Of a DNA stretch of 64,000 bases, positions 19,729 to 28,574 are shown piece after piece (the first letter of the stretch is position 1; every line of letters starts with the position of its first letter). A program made the position numbers and the translations under genes. Under the pieces are notes generated by a model, which ran no database searches, had not been told where the DNA came from, and worked only from the letters and a program-made list of their open reading frames with translations. The DNA is from Geothrix sp. SG200 (GTDB lineage: Bacteria; Acidobacteriota; Holophagae; Holophagales; Holophagaceae), in the NCBI RefSeq assembly GCF_022808935.1, contig NZ_JAKZFR010000004.1, positions 1-64,000 on the forward strand, read 5' to 3'.

Positions 19729-20377
19729 CGGCGATGAGCACGGCTGGGGTGAACGGCAGGTCCTTCGCCTCAGCAGGTGCCTTCATTCCCCAGACCGCCA
19801 GTCGGTCCGCGTAGGGCTGCCAGAGGCGGGGCTGGGCCTTCACGGCCTTGAGGGGCGGATGCAGCCAGAGGGCCTCTGGCAGGTCGGCCAGTTCCTCGGG
19901 CGTGAGCTCCAGGGCCTCGTCCGCCTCCCACAGGAAGCCGCAGCGGGCGGTCTCGCAGGCGGCCCAGAGCTGGAGCACTTCGCTGTGCTCGAAGCTGCTG
20001 AAGAGCACGCGGTCCAGGGCCTCGGCGGCCTCCACCGTGGCCAGGGCCTGCTGCCAGCCGGGCTCGCCCTTCAGTTCCACATTGATGAGCTTGGCGGGCA
20101 GCTCCAGCGCGTCCGCCAAGCGGGGCACGGGCTCGCCGTTCTTCAGGGCGGGCAGCTCGGCGGCCTTCATCTTCCGCAGGATCCCCGAGCCGTTGGCCGT
20201 GCGGGTCAGGTCATCATCATGGAGGATGGCGCAGACGCCATCGCGGGTGGGCTGCACGTCCAGCTCGAAGCCGTCCATGCCCGCGGCCAGGGCCGCGCGG
20301 AAGGCCTCCATGGAATTCTCCAGGTGCTTCGAGGAGAGTCCGCGGTGACCGAGGATGAGGGAGCGGACGGCGGCCAT
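19718..20377 (-). CDS. glycerophosphodiester phosphodiesterase
   Basis: This 219-residue protein is a short GDPD-type TIM barrel: the start LILGHRGLSSKHLENSMEAF carries the HRG and EN metal/catalytic residues, followed by GFELDVQPTRDGVCAILHDD with the second Glu, Asp and His. It would hydrolyse glycerophosphodiesters to glycerol-3-phosphate and an alcohol. No signal peptide, hence cytoplasmic. The start at ATG 20377 gives the usual N-terminus; a longer frame upstream has no likeness. It overlaps the next gene by 11 nt and is divergent from an MFS transporter. Confidence 0.92.
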   Translation of the reverse strand: MAAVRSLILGHRGLSSKHLENSMEAFRAALAAGMDGFELDVQPTRDGVCAILHDDDLTRTANGSGILRKMKAAELPALKNGEPVPRLADALELPAKLINVELKGEPGWQQALATVEAAEALDRVLFSSFEHSEVLQLWAACETARCGFLWEADEALELTPEELADLPEALWLHPPLKAVKAQPRLWQPYADRLAVWGMKAPAEAKDLPFTPAVLIADGV

Positions 20378-20457
20378 GGCGACTCCAGGGGACGGACCCA
20401 GCATAGCGGAGCCGCGCAAGCCCGCGGCCTGCCGAGCGGGGAAGCTATGCTGAAAGG

Positions 20458-21618
20458 ATGGCCCGCGACCCACTCTCCAGGCTCCAGTGGCTGGTCTTCG
20501 CCCTGGTCAGCGCGGTGTTCACCACGGTCTACATCCCCCAGCCGGTGCTGCCGGTGCTGCGCCAGACCTTCGGCGTGGGGGAGGGCGCGGCTTCCCTCAC
20601 GGTGTCGGCCGTGGTGCTGGGCATCGCCCTGGCGAACCTGCCTTTCGGGGCCCTGGCGGACCGCATGGCCATCCGGCCCATCCTGCTCACGGGGGGCCTG
20701 GTGGTGACCGCCGCCGGAGTGGCATCGGCCTTGGCGCCGACGTTGCCCCTGCTCGTGGCCGCCCGGTTCGTCCAGGGGCTCTTCGTGCCGGCCCTCACCA
20801 CCTGCCTGGCCGCCTACCTGGCCCGGGAGATGCCTGCGGAGCGGCTCAACGTGGTGATGGGGTCGTACGTCTCCGCCACCGTGGTGGGTGGGTTATCGGG
20901 TCGCCTGCTGGGCGGGTTCGTGCTGCCGCCCGCTCATTGGCGCTGGGCCTTCATCGTGGCGGCGATCCTGCTGCTGGGCGCCACCCTGGCAGCCCATGGA
21001 GGCCTGCCGCGGGAGGATCGCGGGGCGGCCCATGGCGCGGAGACCGTGCGCTTCCGGGACGTGCTCTTCCGGCACGACCTGTTCCGCATCTACTGCGTGA
21101 GCGGCGGCGGCTTCTTCGTGTTCTCCTCCATCTTCAACTACATGCCCTTCTACCTCCACGGAGCGCCCTTCCGCTGGTCCACGCGCGCCGTGACGCTGCT
21201 CTACCTCTCCTACATCGTGGGTGTGGTGGTGGGCCCGCTGGCGGGCCGCCTCAGCAACCGCATCGGCAACGGCACGGCCATGGTGATGGGGTCGCTGGTC
21301 TTCGGGGCGGGGCTGGCGGTCACGCTCATCCCGCAGGGGTGGGCCATGGCCCTGGCGCTGGCCCTGGTCTGCGCGGGCTTCTTCACCATCCACGCCTCGG
21401 CGGCGGGGGCCCTGAACCGCAAGCTGGCCGCCGGCCGGGGGCGCGCCAACGCCTTCTACGTGCTCTTCTACTACCTGGGCGGCGCCGCGGGAATCACCCT
21501 CAGCGGCCACGCCTACCACCTGGCGGGATGGAACGGCGTGGTGGGCCTGGCGGTGGGCGTGCTGCTGGTGCCGCTGAGCACCGGCCTCGTGGAGATGCGA
21601 GCCTCGGGGAGGCCGTGA
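20458..21618 (+). CDS. MFS transporter
   Basis: The 386-residue membrane protein has 12 predicted helices in two halves and the short A-loop between helices 2 and 3 (NLPFGALADRMAIRPILLTGG), which contains the G-x3-DR motif of the major facilitator family. The sequence is near the YnfM/drug-exporter branch. The substrate is unknown. The gene lies 80 bp from the divergent GDPD gene and its stop codon is only a few bases from the end of the convergent hydC. Confidence 0.88.
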   Translation: MARDPLSRLQWLVFALVSAVFTTVYIPQPVLPVLRQTFGVGEGAASLTVSAVVLGIALANLPFGALADRMAIRPILLTGGLVVTAAGVASALAPTLPLLVAARFVQGLFVPALTTCLAAYLAREMPAERLNVVMGSYVSATVVGGLSGRLLGGFVLPPAHWRWAFIVAAILLLGATLAAHGGLPREDRGAAHGAETVRFRDVLFRHDLFRIYCVSGGGFFVFSSIFNYMPFYLHGAPFRWSTRAVTLLYLSYIVGVVVGPLAGRLSNRIGNGTAMVMGSLVFGAGLAVTLIPQGWAMALALALVCAGFFTIHASAAGALNRKLAAGRGRANAFYVLFYYLGGAAGITLSGHAYHLAGWNGVVGLAVGVLLVPLSTGLVEMRASGRP

Positions 21619-21622
21619 CCTT

Positions 21623-22177
21623 TCAGACCTTCGCCATCTCTTCGGCGGCCCGGGCGAGGTAGCTCTCCAGCAGGGCGGGTACCTGGCCGGGCGCGAGCGG
21701 ACCGTGCACTTCCTCGCCGATCATCACCACGGGCGCCAGGCCGCAGGTGCCCACGCAGCGGGTGCTCTCCAGGCTGAAGACGCCGTCCTTGCTGGTCTCG
21801 CCGAAGTGGATGCCCAGTTCGTCCATGAGCTTCTGGGCCACCTTCTCCGCCCCCTTCACGTAGCAGGCGGTGCCGAGGCAGACGTTGATGAGGAACCGGC
21901 CCCGGGGCTGGAGGCGGAAGTAGTGGTAGAAGGTGGCCACGCCCGTGACCTTGGCCAGGGGGATCTGCATGAGCTGGGCCACGGCCTCGAGGTGGCCGGG
22001 GCCCAGGTGGCCGAAATGGTCCTGGACCATGTGGAGCGTGGCGATGAGCAGGCTTTCGCTGTGCTCGCGATCCCGGTTCCCGTCGATGAAGGCGAGGACA
22101 TCCTCGGGGAGCATGGCGCGGTAGCCCCGCTCCAGCTCGGGCCAGTTGTCGGTGGGGCAGTGCGGGCAGGTGGTCAT
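21623..22177 (-). CDS. hydC: [FeFe]-hydrogenase subunit, NuoE-like (HydC/HndA)
   Basis: The 184-residue protein is a thioredoxin-fold [2Fe-2S] subunit with VCLGTACYVKGA (C-x4-C) and STRCVGTCGLAPV (C-x3-C) as cluster ligands, and the GVATFYHYFRL segment of NuoE relatives. An N-terminal CPHC pair (residues 4-7) is an extra feature that could bind metal. It starts in a 4-nt overlap with hydA. With HydA and HydB it would form the trimer that passes electrons between H2, NAD(P) and ferredoxin. Confidence 0.92.
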   Translation of the reverse strand: MTTCPHCPTDNWPELERGYRAMLPEDVLAFIDGNRDREHSESLLIATLHMVQDHFGHLGPGHLEAVAQLMQIPLAKVTGVATFYHYFRLQPRGRFLINVCLGTACYVKGAEKVAQKLMDELGIHFGETSKDGVFSLESTRCVGTCGLAPVVMIGEEVHGPLAPGQVPALLESYLARAAEEMAKV

Positions 22178-23937
22178 CGGATCCCCCGGGGGGTGCGGGC
22201 CGTGTAGTGCGTGTGGAGGAGGGCGTGCGCGGTCGGGCTGAGCGGCTCGCCCAGGAAGGCCTCGTAGAGCTTCTGCACGTCGGGATTGTCGTGGCTGCAG
22301 CGGAGGGTCTTGCCCGAGTCGATGCCGTAGAGGGCCCGGGCGCGGCCCTTCGCCAGGTCCCGGTTCATGGTGTAGCTGCCGATCGGGGGATAGGGCTGTC
22401 CGCCGCCGCAGATGCAGCCCCCGGGGCAGGCCATGATCTCGATGAGGTGGTACTCCTTTTCGCCCCGCTTCACCGCGTCCAGCAGGACCTTGGCGTTCTG
22501 GAGGCCGTTGGCCACGGCCACGTTGAGCGTCTTCCCCGCCAGGGTCACGGAGGTCTCGCGGATCTCGCCCGCGGCGCCGCGCACCTCGGTCAGCTCCAGG
22601 TTTCCGAGGTTCCGGCCGGTGAGCTTGAAGGCCGCCGTGCGCAGGGCCGCCTCCATGACGCCGCCCGTGGCCCCGAAGATGTCCGCCGCTCCGGAGGAGG
22701 TGCCCAGGGGATGGTCGAACTCGCCGTCCGGCAGCCGCGTGAAATCGATGCCGTAGGACTTGATCATCTGGGCCAGCTCGCGGGTGGTGACGACGGCGTC
22801 GGTGGTGGGCCGGCCGTCCAGGGTGTGCTCGGGCCGGGCCGCCTCGAACTTCTTGGCCACGCAGGGCATGACCGAGACCACGTAGATGTCCTTGGGGTCG
22901 AGGCCCTTCTGCTGGGCGTAGTAGCTCTTGATGAGGGTGGACTGCATCTGCATCGGGCTCTTGCAGCTCGACATGTGCGGGATCAGCTCGGGGTAGAACT
23001 TCTCCAGGAAGCTGACCCAGCCCGGGCTGCAGGAGGTGAGCAGGGGCAGGGGACCGCCGCCCTCCATCCGCCTCAGCAGCTCGTGGGCCTCCTCCATGAC
23101 GGTGAGGTCTGCGCTGAAGTTGACGTCGAAGACGGCATCGAAGCCCATGCGGCGGAGGGCCGTCACCATCTTTCCCGTGACCGGGGTGCCGACCGGAAGG
23201 CCGAAGGCCTCGCCCAGGGCGGCGCGGATGGCGGGCGCGGTGGTGGCCACCACGTGCTTCTCGGTGCGGGGATGGCCCAGGGCCTCCCAGACCCGCTCGG
23301 TGTGGTCCTGCTCCAGGAAGGCGGCCGTGGGGCAGACACTCACGCACTGGCCGCACTGGATGCAGGCGCTCTCGTCCATGGGGGCGAGGTTCGCCGGGCC
23401 CACCACGGTGGTGAAGCCGCGGCCGTGCTGGCTGAGGTTGGCCACGCCCTGGATCTCGTCGCAGACCCGGATGCAGCGGCCGCAGAGGATGCACTTCTCA
23501 GCGTTGCGCACCACGGAGGCGCCGCTGTCGTCCACGGGGAACTGCTTGCGCCGGCCCTCGAAGTGGCGCTCCCGCACGCCCAGCCGGTAGGCGAGGTTCT
23601 GCAGCTCGCAGACGCCGTCGCGGTCGCAGGTCTGGCAGTCCTTCGGGTGGTTGTCCAGCAGCAGCTCCACGATGTCGCGCCGGGCCTGCCGGATGACGGG
23701 GCTGTTGGTCTGGACCTCCATGCCCTCCCAGGCCGTGGTGGCGCAGGAGGCCAGGCAGTGGTCGAAGCCCTCCACCTGCACCACGCACACGCGGCAGCTG
23801 CCTTCGAGGCTGAGGTTCGGGTGGTAGCAGAGGCGCGGGATGTGGATGCCGAGCCGTTCTGCCGCATCCATGACTGTGGTGCCGGCGGGGACCAGGATGG
23901 TCTCGCCGTCGATCGTGAGGTTGATCATCTCGGACAT
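22174..23937 (-). CDS. hydA: [FeFe]-hydrogenase catalytic subunit
   Basis: The 587-residue subunit has, in order, a plant-type [2Fe-2S] domain (C37, C48, C51, C65), a His-Cys3 [4Fe-4S] site (H97, C101, C104, C110), two [4Fe-4S] sites (C148/151/154/158 and C191/194/197/201) and the H-cluster domain. Its motifs are L1 TSCSPGW (300-306), L2 MPCVAKKFE (356-364) and L3 MACPGGC (501-507). The C-terminus has the small-subunit tail. It makes or uses H2 in the cytoplasm. L1 has Ser303 where the common TSCCPxW has its second Cys. It is 9 nt after hydB and overlaps hydC by 4 nt. Confidence 0.96.
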   Translation of the reverse strand: MSEMINLTIDGETILVPAGTTVMDAAERLGIHIPRLCYHPNLSLEGSCRVCVVQVEGFDHCLASCATTAWEGMEVQTNSPVIRQARRDIVELLLDNHPKDCQTCDRDGVCELQNLAYRLGVRERHFEGRRKQFPVDDSGASVVRNAEKCILCGRCIRVCDEIQGVANLSQHGRGFTTVVGPANLAPMDESACIQCGQCVSVCPTAAFLEQDHTERVWEALGHPRTEKHVVATTAPAIRAALGEAFGLPVGTPVTGKMVTALRRMGFDAVFDVNFSADLTVMEEAHELLRRMEGGGPLPLLTSCSPGWVSFLEKFYPELIPHMSSCKSPMQMQSTLIKSYYAQQKGLDPKDIYVVSVMPCVAKKFEAARPEHTLDGRPTTDAVVTTRELAQMIKSYGIDFTRLPDGEFDHPLGTSSGAADIFGATGGVMEAALRTAAFKLTGRNLGNLELTEVRGAAGEIRETSVTLAGKTLNVAVANGLQNAKVLLDAVKRGEKEYHLIEIMACPGGCICGGGQPYPPIGSYTMNRDLAKGRARALYGIDSGKTLRCSHDNPDVQKLYEAFLGEPLSPTAHALLHTHYTARTPRGIR

Positions 23938-23946
23938 GGCGCGCTC

Positions 23947-26142
23947 CTACACCCGATCAACCGCGGTGAACTTGCAGACGTCGAAGCAGTTTCCGCACTT
24001 CACGCAGGCGGCCTGGTCGATGACGTGGGCCTCTTTCCGGGCGCCGGCGATGCACGCGGCCGGACAGTTCCGGGCGCAGATCGTGCACCCGACGCACTTC
24101 TCCGGGTTGATCTCGTAGTGGATCAGGGCCACGCACTTCTTCGCCGGGCAGTGCCGGTCCACGATGTGGGCCAGGAACTCCCCGCGGAAGTGCTTGAGGC
24201 TGGACAGCACGGGGTTCGGCGCGGCGCGGCCCAGGCCGCAGAGGCTGGTGCGCTGGCAGAGGCGGGCCAGGCGCTCGAGCTTGTCCAGGTCGGCGAGCTC
24301 CCCCTTGCCCTGGGTGATGCGCTCCAGGATCTCCAGGAGGCGCGTGGTGCCCTCGCGGCAGGGCGTGCACTTGCCGCAGCTCTCGTCCTGGCTGAAGGCG
24401 ATGTAGAACTTGGCGATGTCGACCATGCAGTCGTCCTCGCTCAGCACGATCATCCCGCCAGAACCCATGATGGAGCCGGCCTTCTGCAGGGGCTCGAAGT
24501 CCACTTCCATGTGCTGCAGGGAAGCCGGGATGAACCCGCCCGCCGGGCCGCCGGTCTGGATGGCCTTGAGCTCCCTTCCTCCGGTGACGCCGCCGCCGAT
24601 GTCGTTCACCACCCGCGCGAGGGGCGTCCCGAGGGGCACTTCCACCAGACCCGTGTGCCGCACCTTCCCGGCCAGGGCGAAGACCTTGGTCCCGCCGCTC
24701 TTCTCCGTTCCGAGGCGGGCGTACCAGTCGCCGCTGTAGCGGAGGATGGCGGAGATGTTGGCGAAGGTCTCCACGTTGTTGATGACGGTGGGGTGCCCCC
24801 ACAGGCCGCGGTCCGTGGGGTAGGGCGGGCGCACCCGGGGCTGTCCGCGCTCGCCCTCGATGGACCGGATGAGGGCGGTCTCCTCGCCGCAGACGAAGGC
24901 GCCCGCGCCGAGCCGGATCTCCAGGTCGAAGTCCCACCCGGAACCCATGATGTTCCGCCCCAGGAGGCCCTGGCCCCGGCAGGTGTCGAGGGCCTGCTGG
25001 ATGCGCCGGATGGCCAGCGGATACTCAGCGCGGATGTAGAAGAAGCCCTTCTGCGCCCCGATGGCGAAGCCGCCGATGATCATGCCCTCGACGATGTTGA
25101 AGGGATCGCTCTCCAGCATGGAGCGGTCCATGAAGGCCCCGGGATCGCCCTCGTCGCCGTTGCAGATGATGAAGCGGGTGGCATCGGCCTGCTTTCGCGC
25201 CATCGTCCACTTGGCCGCGGTGGAGTAGCCGCCGCCGCCCCGGCCGCGCAGCCGGGCCTTGGCCAGCTCTCCGATCACCCAGTCGGGGTCGCGGCGCTCG
25301 AGCACGTCGGCCAGGGCCTTGAAGCCGTCCATGTCCACGTACTCGTCGAGGCTCTCCGGATCCACCACACCGGCGTTGCGCAGCGCGACGCGGCTCTGGC
25401 GGTTGAAGAAGGCCACGTCGCCGTAGCGCTCCATGAAGGCCAGGGCGATGGGTTCCTCCTGGGCCCGCAGGCGCTCGACCACCTGCCCGCCCACCAGGTG
25501 GCCGTCGAGGATGGCGGCGAGGTCCTCCTCCCCGGAAACCCGGTAGAGCACCTTCTCGGGGCGTGCCAGCACGTAGGTGGCCGGGCCGCCGGAGGCCGGA
25601 TGATCGGAGGCCAGGCCGCAGGCGCCGAAGCAGCTCGCCGCGCCGATCCTGACGGACTCGCGGGAGACGCCCCGTTCCGCGAGCATGGCCGCGAAGCGCT
25701 CCCGCAGGCCGGGGCCGGAGCCGTGGCAGCGGGAACCCTCGCAGAACAGCAACTCGCGCTCGGGCAGGGGCCCCGCCTCGTGGTCGAGCACATGCTGCGC
25801 CACGGGGGTGCCGCCTTGGATGTGCTCGGTGAAGATGCGGTGGACCAGGTCGCGGTTCACCCGCTCGTACTTCACGGGGAGCCGTCCGGGGAGCCGCACG
25901 CCGAGGATGGGCTCGCGGGAGCAGCGGCCCGTGCAGCCGGTGCGGTGCAGGAGGATGTCCTTCCGGCCCGAGGCCCGGATGTGGCGGACCAGCTCGTCCG
26001 CCACGGCCTGCGAGCCGGCGGCGTGCTCGCAGGTGGCGGATCCGACCTGGATCACGATCTGGCGTTCGGCGCCCCGGTCGGCGAGGCTCCGGCCGACACG
26101 GTCGGCCATGGCCTGATAGAAGTCATGCACGGGCTGCGGCAT
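23947..26142 (-). CDS. hydB: [FeFe]-hydrogenase flavoprotein subunit (HydB/HndC)
   Basis: The 731-residue NuoF-like subunit binds NAD(P)H and FMN. Before the flavin domain there are two thioredoxin-like [2Fe-2S]-type regions in a row: one with three visible cysteines (C38, C70, C74) and one complete C-x4-C/C-x3-C (C134, C139, C171, C175). Then come the nucleotide/FMN motifs GRGGGGYSTAAKW and GAGAFVCGEETALIRSIEG, the [4Fe-4S] motif ESCGKCTPCREG, and a C-terminal 2[4Fe-4S] ferredoxin with CVGCTICARNCP and CVKCGNCFDVC. Such arrangements are found in bifurcating trimeric hydrogenases. ATG 26142 has a GGAG site; a longer frame upstream was rejected. Confidence 0.94.
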   Translation of the reverse strand: MPQPVHDFYQAMADRVGRSLADRGAERQIVIQVGSATCEHAAGSQAVADELVRHIRASGRKDILLHRTGCTGRCSREPILGVRLPGRLPVKYERVNRDLVHRIFTEHIQGGTPVAQHVLDHEAGPLPERELLFCEGSRCHGSGPGLRERFAAMLAERGVSRESVRIGAASCFGACGLASDHPASGGPATYVLARPEKVLYRVSGEEDLAAILDGHLVGGQVVERLRAQEEPIALAFMERYGDVAFFNRQSRVALRNAGVVDPESLDEYVDMDGFKALADVLERRDPDWVIGELAKARLRGRGGGGYSTAAKWTMARKQADATRFIICNGDEGDPGAFMDRSMLESDPFNIVEGMIIGGFAIGAQKGFFYIRAEYPLAIRRIQQALDTCRGQGLLGRNIMGSGWDFDLEIRLGAGAFVCGEETALIRSIEGERGQPRVRPPYPTDRGLWGHPTVINNVETFANISAILRYSGDWYARLGTEKSGGTKVFALAGKVRHTGLVEVPLGTPLARVVNDIGGGVTGGRELKAIQTGGPAGGFIPASLQHMEVDFEPLQKAGSIMGSGGMIVLSEDDCMVDIAKFYIAFSQDESCGKCTPCREGTTRLLEILERITQGKGELADLDKLERLARLCQRTSLCGLGRAAPNPVLSSLKHFRGEFLAHIVDRHCPAKKCVALIHYEINPEKCVGCTICARNCPAACIAGARKEAHVIDQAACVKCGNCFDVCKFTAVDRV

Positions 26143-26242
26143 GGAATCTCCTACCCCCGGCTGCGGGGCCGGGGCGGATGTCAAAGGCGCGGGCGGATCA
26201 GGCTTGGGATCCCGGAGGCGCCGGCTGCAGGGAGTCTGGCCA

Positions 26243-26261
26243 TTGACAACCTTCGTGTCAA
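26243..26261 (-). promoter_or_regulatory. 19-bp palindrome upstream of hydB
   Basis: TTGACA-N7-TGTCAA, a perfect 6+6 inverted repeat, overlaps the hydE stop codon and lies about 100 nt before the hydB start. It has the size and symmetry of a dimeric regulator operator, perhaps allowing hydBAC to be controlled separately from hydGFE. It resembles neither a FNR nor a Rex site closely. Only the symmetry is seen; binding is inference. Confidence 0.4.
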
Positions 26262-27358
26262 CGATGAGGTGCAGACAACGACATTTCTTGACGGAGTGTG
26301 CTAAGGCGCCCTCCGGGTCCCTTGGCGACCGAGCGTCCGAGGGTGCGGAGACGACCCGCAAGGCAGTCCCGGCAGGCCTCCGCCGTCTCGCCCACGCACG
26401 CCTTGCCCGGATAGATCTCGTAGCGCGCGCGGAAGGCCGGGGGCGTCACGTTGGGCATCACCACGTTGGCGCCGCGCTGGAGGGCCAGCTCCCGTCCCTG
26501 ATCGCGGTCCAGCGTGGCCAGGGCGGTGGTGGCGGGGATGTTCGCGTCGGGGCAGAGCAGCCGGCTCAGGGCTACGACCTTGAGCGTGGTGGGCTCGTCG
26601 TTGGGCACCTGCAGCGCCGGGGGCGCGAGGAAGGCCAGGGCGCCGGGGCCGCCGAGGGGCGTGCGGGGGCTGGGCAGGAAGGGGCCCACGCCGACCATGT
26701 CCAGGTCCAGCTCCCTGAACCGCCGGAGATCGGTGGCCAGCGTATCCCAGGTCTGCCCTGGAAGGCCGATCATCACGCCGGAACCGATCTCATAGCCCAT
26801 GTCCCGCAGGCGGCGGAGCTGGCCGAGGCGGTCGCTGAGGCGGCCCGGCAGGCTGGGGTGGACCCGCCGGTACAGCGCGCGGTCCGCCGTCTCGAAGCGC
26901 AGCAGGTAGCGGTCGGCCCCGGCCTCGCGCCAGGCGAGCAGGTCCTCGTCGTCGCGCTCGCCCAGGGACAGGGTGACCGCCAGCCGCGTCTGCCGCTTGA
27001 TGGCGCCGATGACCTCCGCGATGAAGTCCCGCGTGAGGCCGGGATCCTCGCCGCCCTGGAGCACCACGGTGCCGTAGCCCAGGGCCGCGGCCGAGCAGGC
27101 GCAGGCGAGGATCTCCTCCGCCTCCAGCCGGTAGCGGTCCAGGTCCTCCTCCGGGGCCCGAAGCCCGCAGTAGAGGCAGCTCCGGACGCAGTGGCTGGAC
27201 ACCTCGACGAGCCCGCGGAGGTGCACCGCGTCGCCCACATGCTCGCGCCGGACCCGGTCCGCCTCGGCCCCCAGGCGCGCCAGGGCCCCGGGGTCCTCCT
27301 CCCGGAGCCAGGCCACCAGGCCCGCGTGGTCGAGCTGGAACTCAGGGCTGCAAGGCAT
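26258..27358 (-). CDS. hydE: [FeFe]-hydrogenase maturase HydE, radical SAM
   Basis: The 366-residue radical-SAM enzyme has the CX3CX2C cluster motif (C57, C61, C64 in HCVRSCLYCGLR) and a C-terminal C-x7-C-x2-C (CVGETAEACRDC) matching the secondary cluster site of Thermotoga HydE. It acts in assembly of the H-cluster diiron subsite. It starts 17 nt inside hydF and the reading direction continues to hydB, so all six genes may be one transcript. ATG 27358 was chosen since the long upstream frame is hydF shadow. Confidence 0.94.
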   Translation of the reverse strand: MPCSPEFQLDHAGLVAWLREEDPGALARLGAEADRVRREHVGDAVHLRGLVEVSSHCVRSCLYCGLRAPEEDLDRYRLEAEEILACACSAAALGYGTVVLQGGEDPGLTRDFIAEVIGAIKRQTRLAVTLSLGERDDEDLLAWREAGADRYLLRFETADRALYRRVHPSLPGRLSDRLGQLRRLRDMGYEIGSGVMIGLPGQTWDTLATDLRRFRELDLDMVGVGPFLPSPRTPLGGPGALAFLAPPALQVPNDEPTTLKVVALSRLLCPDANIPATTALATLDRDQGRELALQRGANVVMPNVTPPAFRARYEIYPGKACVGETAEACRDCLAGRLRTLGRSVAKGPGGRLSTLRQEMSLSAPHR

Positions 27359-28574
27359 GGGTCGCCTCCAGGATCCCGGGGAAGGGCCGCAGGGCGCGCG
27401 GGAGGATGCCGAGGCTGTGCGCGATGGCCAGGCCGTAGTTGGTGATGGGGACGCGGGCATCCTCGCAGCGGCGGATCCGGGCGAGCATCTCCCGCCGGTT
27501 GCCCATGCAGTTCCCGCAGTGCACCACGAGGCGGTAGGGCGACAGGTCGCCGGGGAAGTCCCGGCCCTGGACCGTGTCGAGGCGCAAGGGCCCACCGGCC
27601 TTCTGCGCGAGCCAGCGGGGCAGCTTCACGCGGCCGATGTCCTCTTCCGTGGGATGGTGGGTGCAGCCCTCGGCCACCAGCACGCGGTCGCCCGGGCGCA
27701 GCGCGTCGAGCGCCAGGGCGCCCCGGGCCTGGGCCGCGAGGTCCCCCTGGAGCCGGCTCATGAGGATGCTGAAGGAGGTCATGGGGACGGCCTCCGGCAC
27801 AGCCTCGGCCACGGCGCGGAAGGCCTGAGAGTCGGTGACCACCAGGGCCGGCGGCCGGCGCAGGCCGGCGAGCGCGGCGGGCAGCTCCCGGGCCTGCACC
27901 ACCAGTGCGAGGCACGCGCCGTCCAGGAGGTCGCGGATGGCCATGACCTGGGGCAGGATCAGGCGCCCCTTGGGGGCCGAGGCGTCGATGGGCATGACGA
28001 GCACGGCCACCTCGCCGGGAGGCACCAGGTCCGCGATGAGGCGCTGGCTGGCTGCGTGATCGCCTGGCGCGGCCGCGAACAGGGCGGAGCGAAGCGCCTC
28101 CAGGCCCTCGCCGGTCACCGCCGAGACCGCCACGGCCGGCACTCCGCCCAGATCGGGAGGCGCGCCACCCGGCGCGAGGTCGGCCTTGTTCAGGGCCACC
28201 ACCACGGGGATGTCCCGGGCCCGCAGCTCGGCCAGCAGGCCGCGCTCGAAGGCGCCCCAGGCGCCCTGCTCGGCCACCAGGATGCCCAGGTCCACGCGGT
28301 CCAGGACGGCGCGGGAGCGGGCGGTGCGCGCGGCGCCCAGGTCGCCCGTGTCGTCCAGTCCGGCGGTGTCCACGAAGAGCACGGGCCCCAGCGGGAGCAG
28401 CTCCATGGGCTTCTCCACGGGGTCGGTGGTGGTGCCGGCCCGGGGCGAGACGAGGGCCACCTGCTGGCGGGTGAGGGCGTTCAGCAGCGAGGACTTGCCG
28501 ACGTTGCGCCGGCCGAAGAGCCCGATGTGAAGGCGGAGTCCGCGGGGGGCGGGCGGCAGCTCAGCAGAACACAT
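27342..28574 (-). CDS. hydF: [FeFe]-hydrogenase maturation GTPase HydF
   Basis: The 410-residue protein begins with a GTPase domain (P-loop GRRNVGKSS at 21-29, G3 DTAG near 76, G4 NKAD near 138) and ends with the scaffold domain, where a GCTHHP segment and HCGNCMG provide the Cys/His ligands of the [4Fe-4S] site. HydF holds the diiron precursor made by HydG/HydE and hands it to HydA. It overlaps hydG by 14 nt and hydE by 17 nt. Confidence 0.94.
   Translation of the reverse strand: MCSAELPPAPRGLRLHIGLFGRRNVGKSSLLNALTRQQVALVSPRAGTTTDPVEKPMELLPLGPVLFVDTAGLDDTGDLGAARTARSRAVLDRVDLGILVAEQGAWGAFERGLLAELRARDIPVVVALNKADLAPGGAPPDLGGVPAVAVSAVTGEGLEALRSALFAAAPGDHAASQRLIADLVPPGEVAVLVMPIDASAPKGRLILPQVMAIRDLLDGACLALVVQARELPAALAGLRRPPALVVTDSQAFRAVAEAVPEAVPMTSFSILMSRLQGDLAAQARGALALDALRPGDRVLVAEGCTHHPTEEDIGRVKLPRWLAQKAGGPLRLDTVQGRDFPGDLSPYRLVVHCGNCMGNRREMLARIRRCEDARVPITNYGLAIAHSLGILPRALRPFPGILEATHALQP

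Noticed and set aside
22207-26304. 1365-codon open frame on the plus strand opposite the hydrogenase genes
   Set aside because: It is antisense to hydA and hydB, lacks family motifs and is dominated by Gly/Ala/His/Val/Leu, a known by-product of GC-rich third positions.
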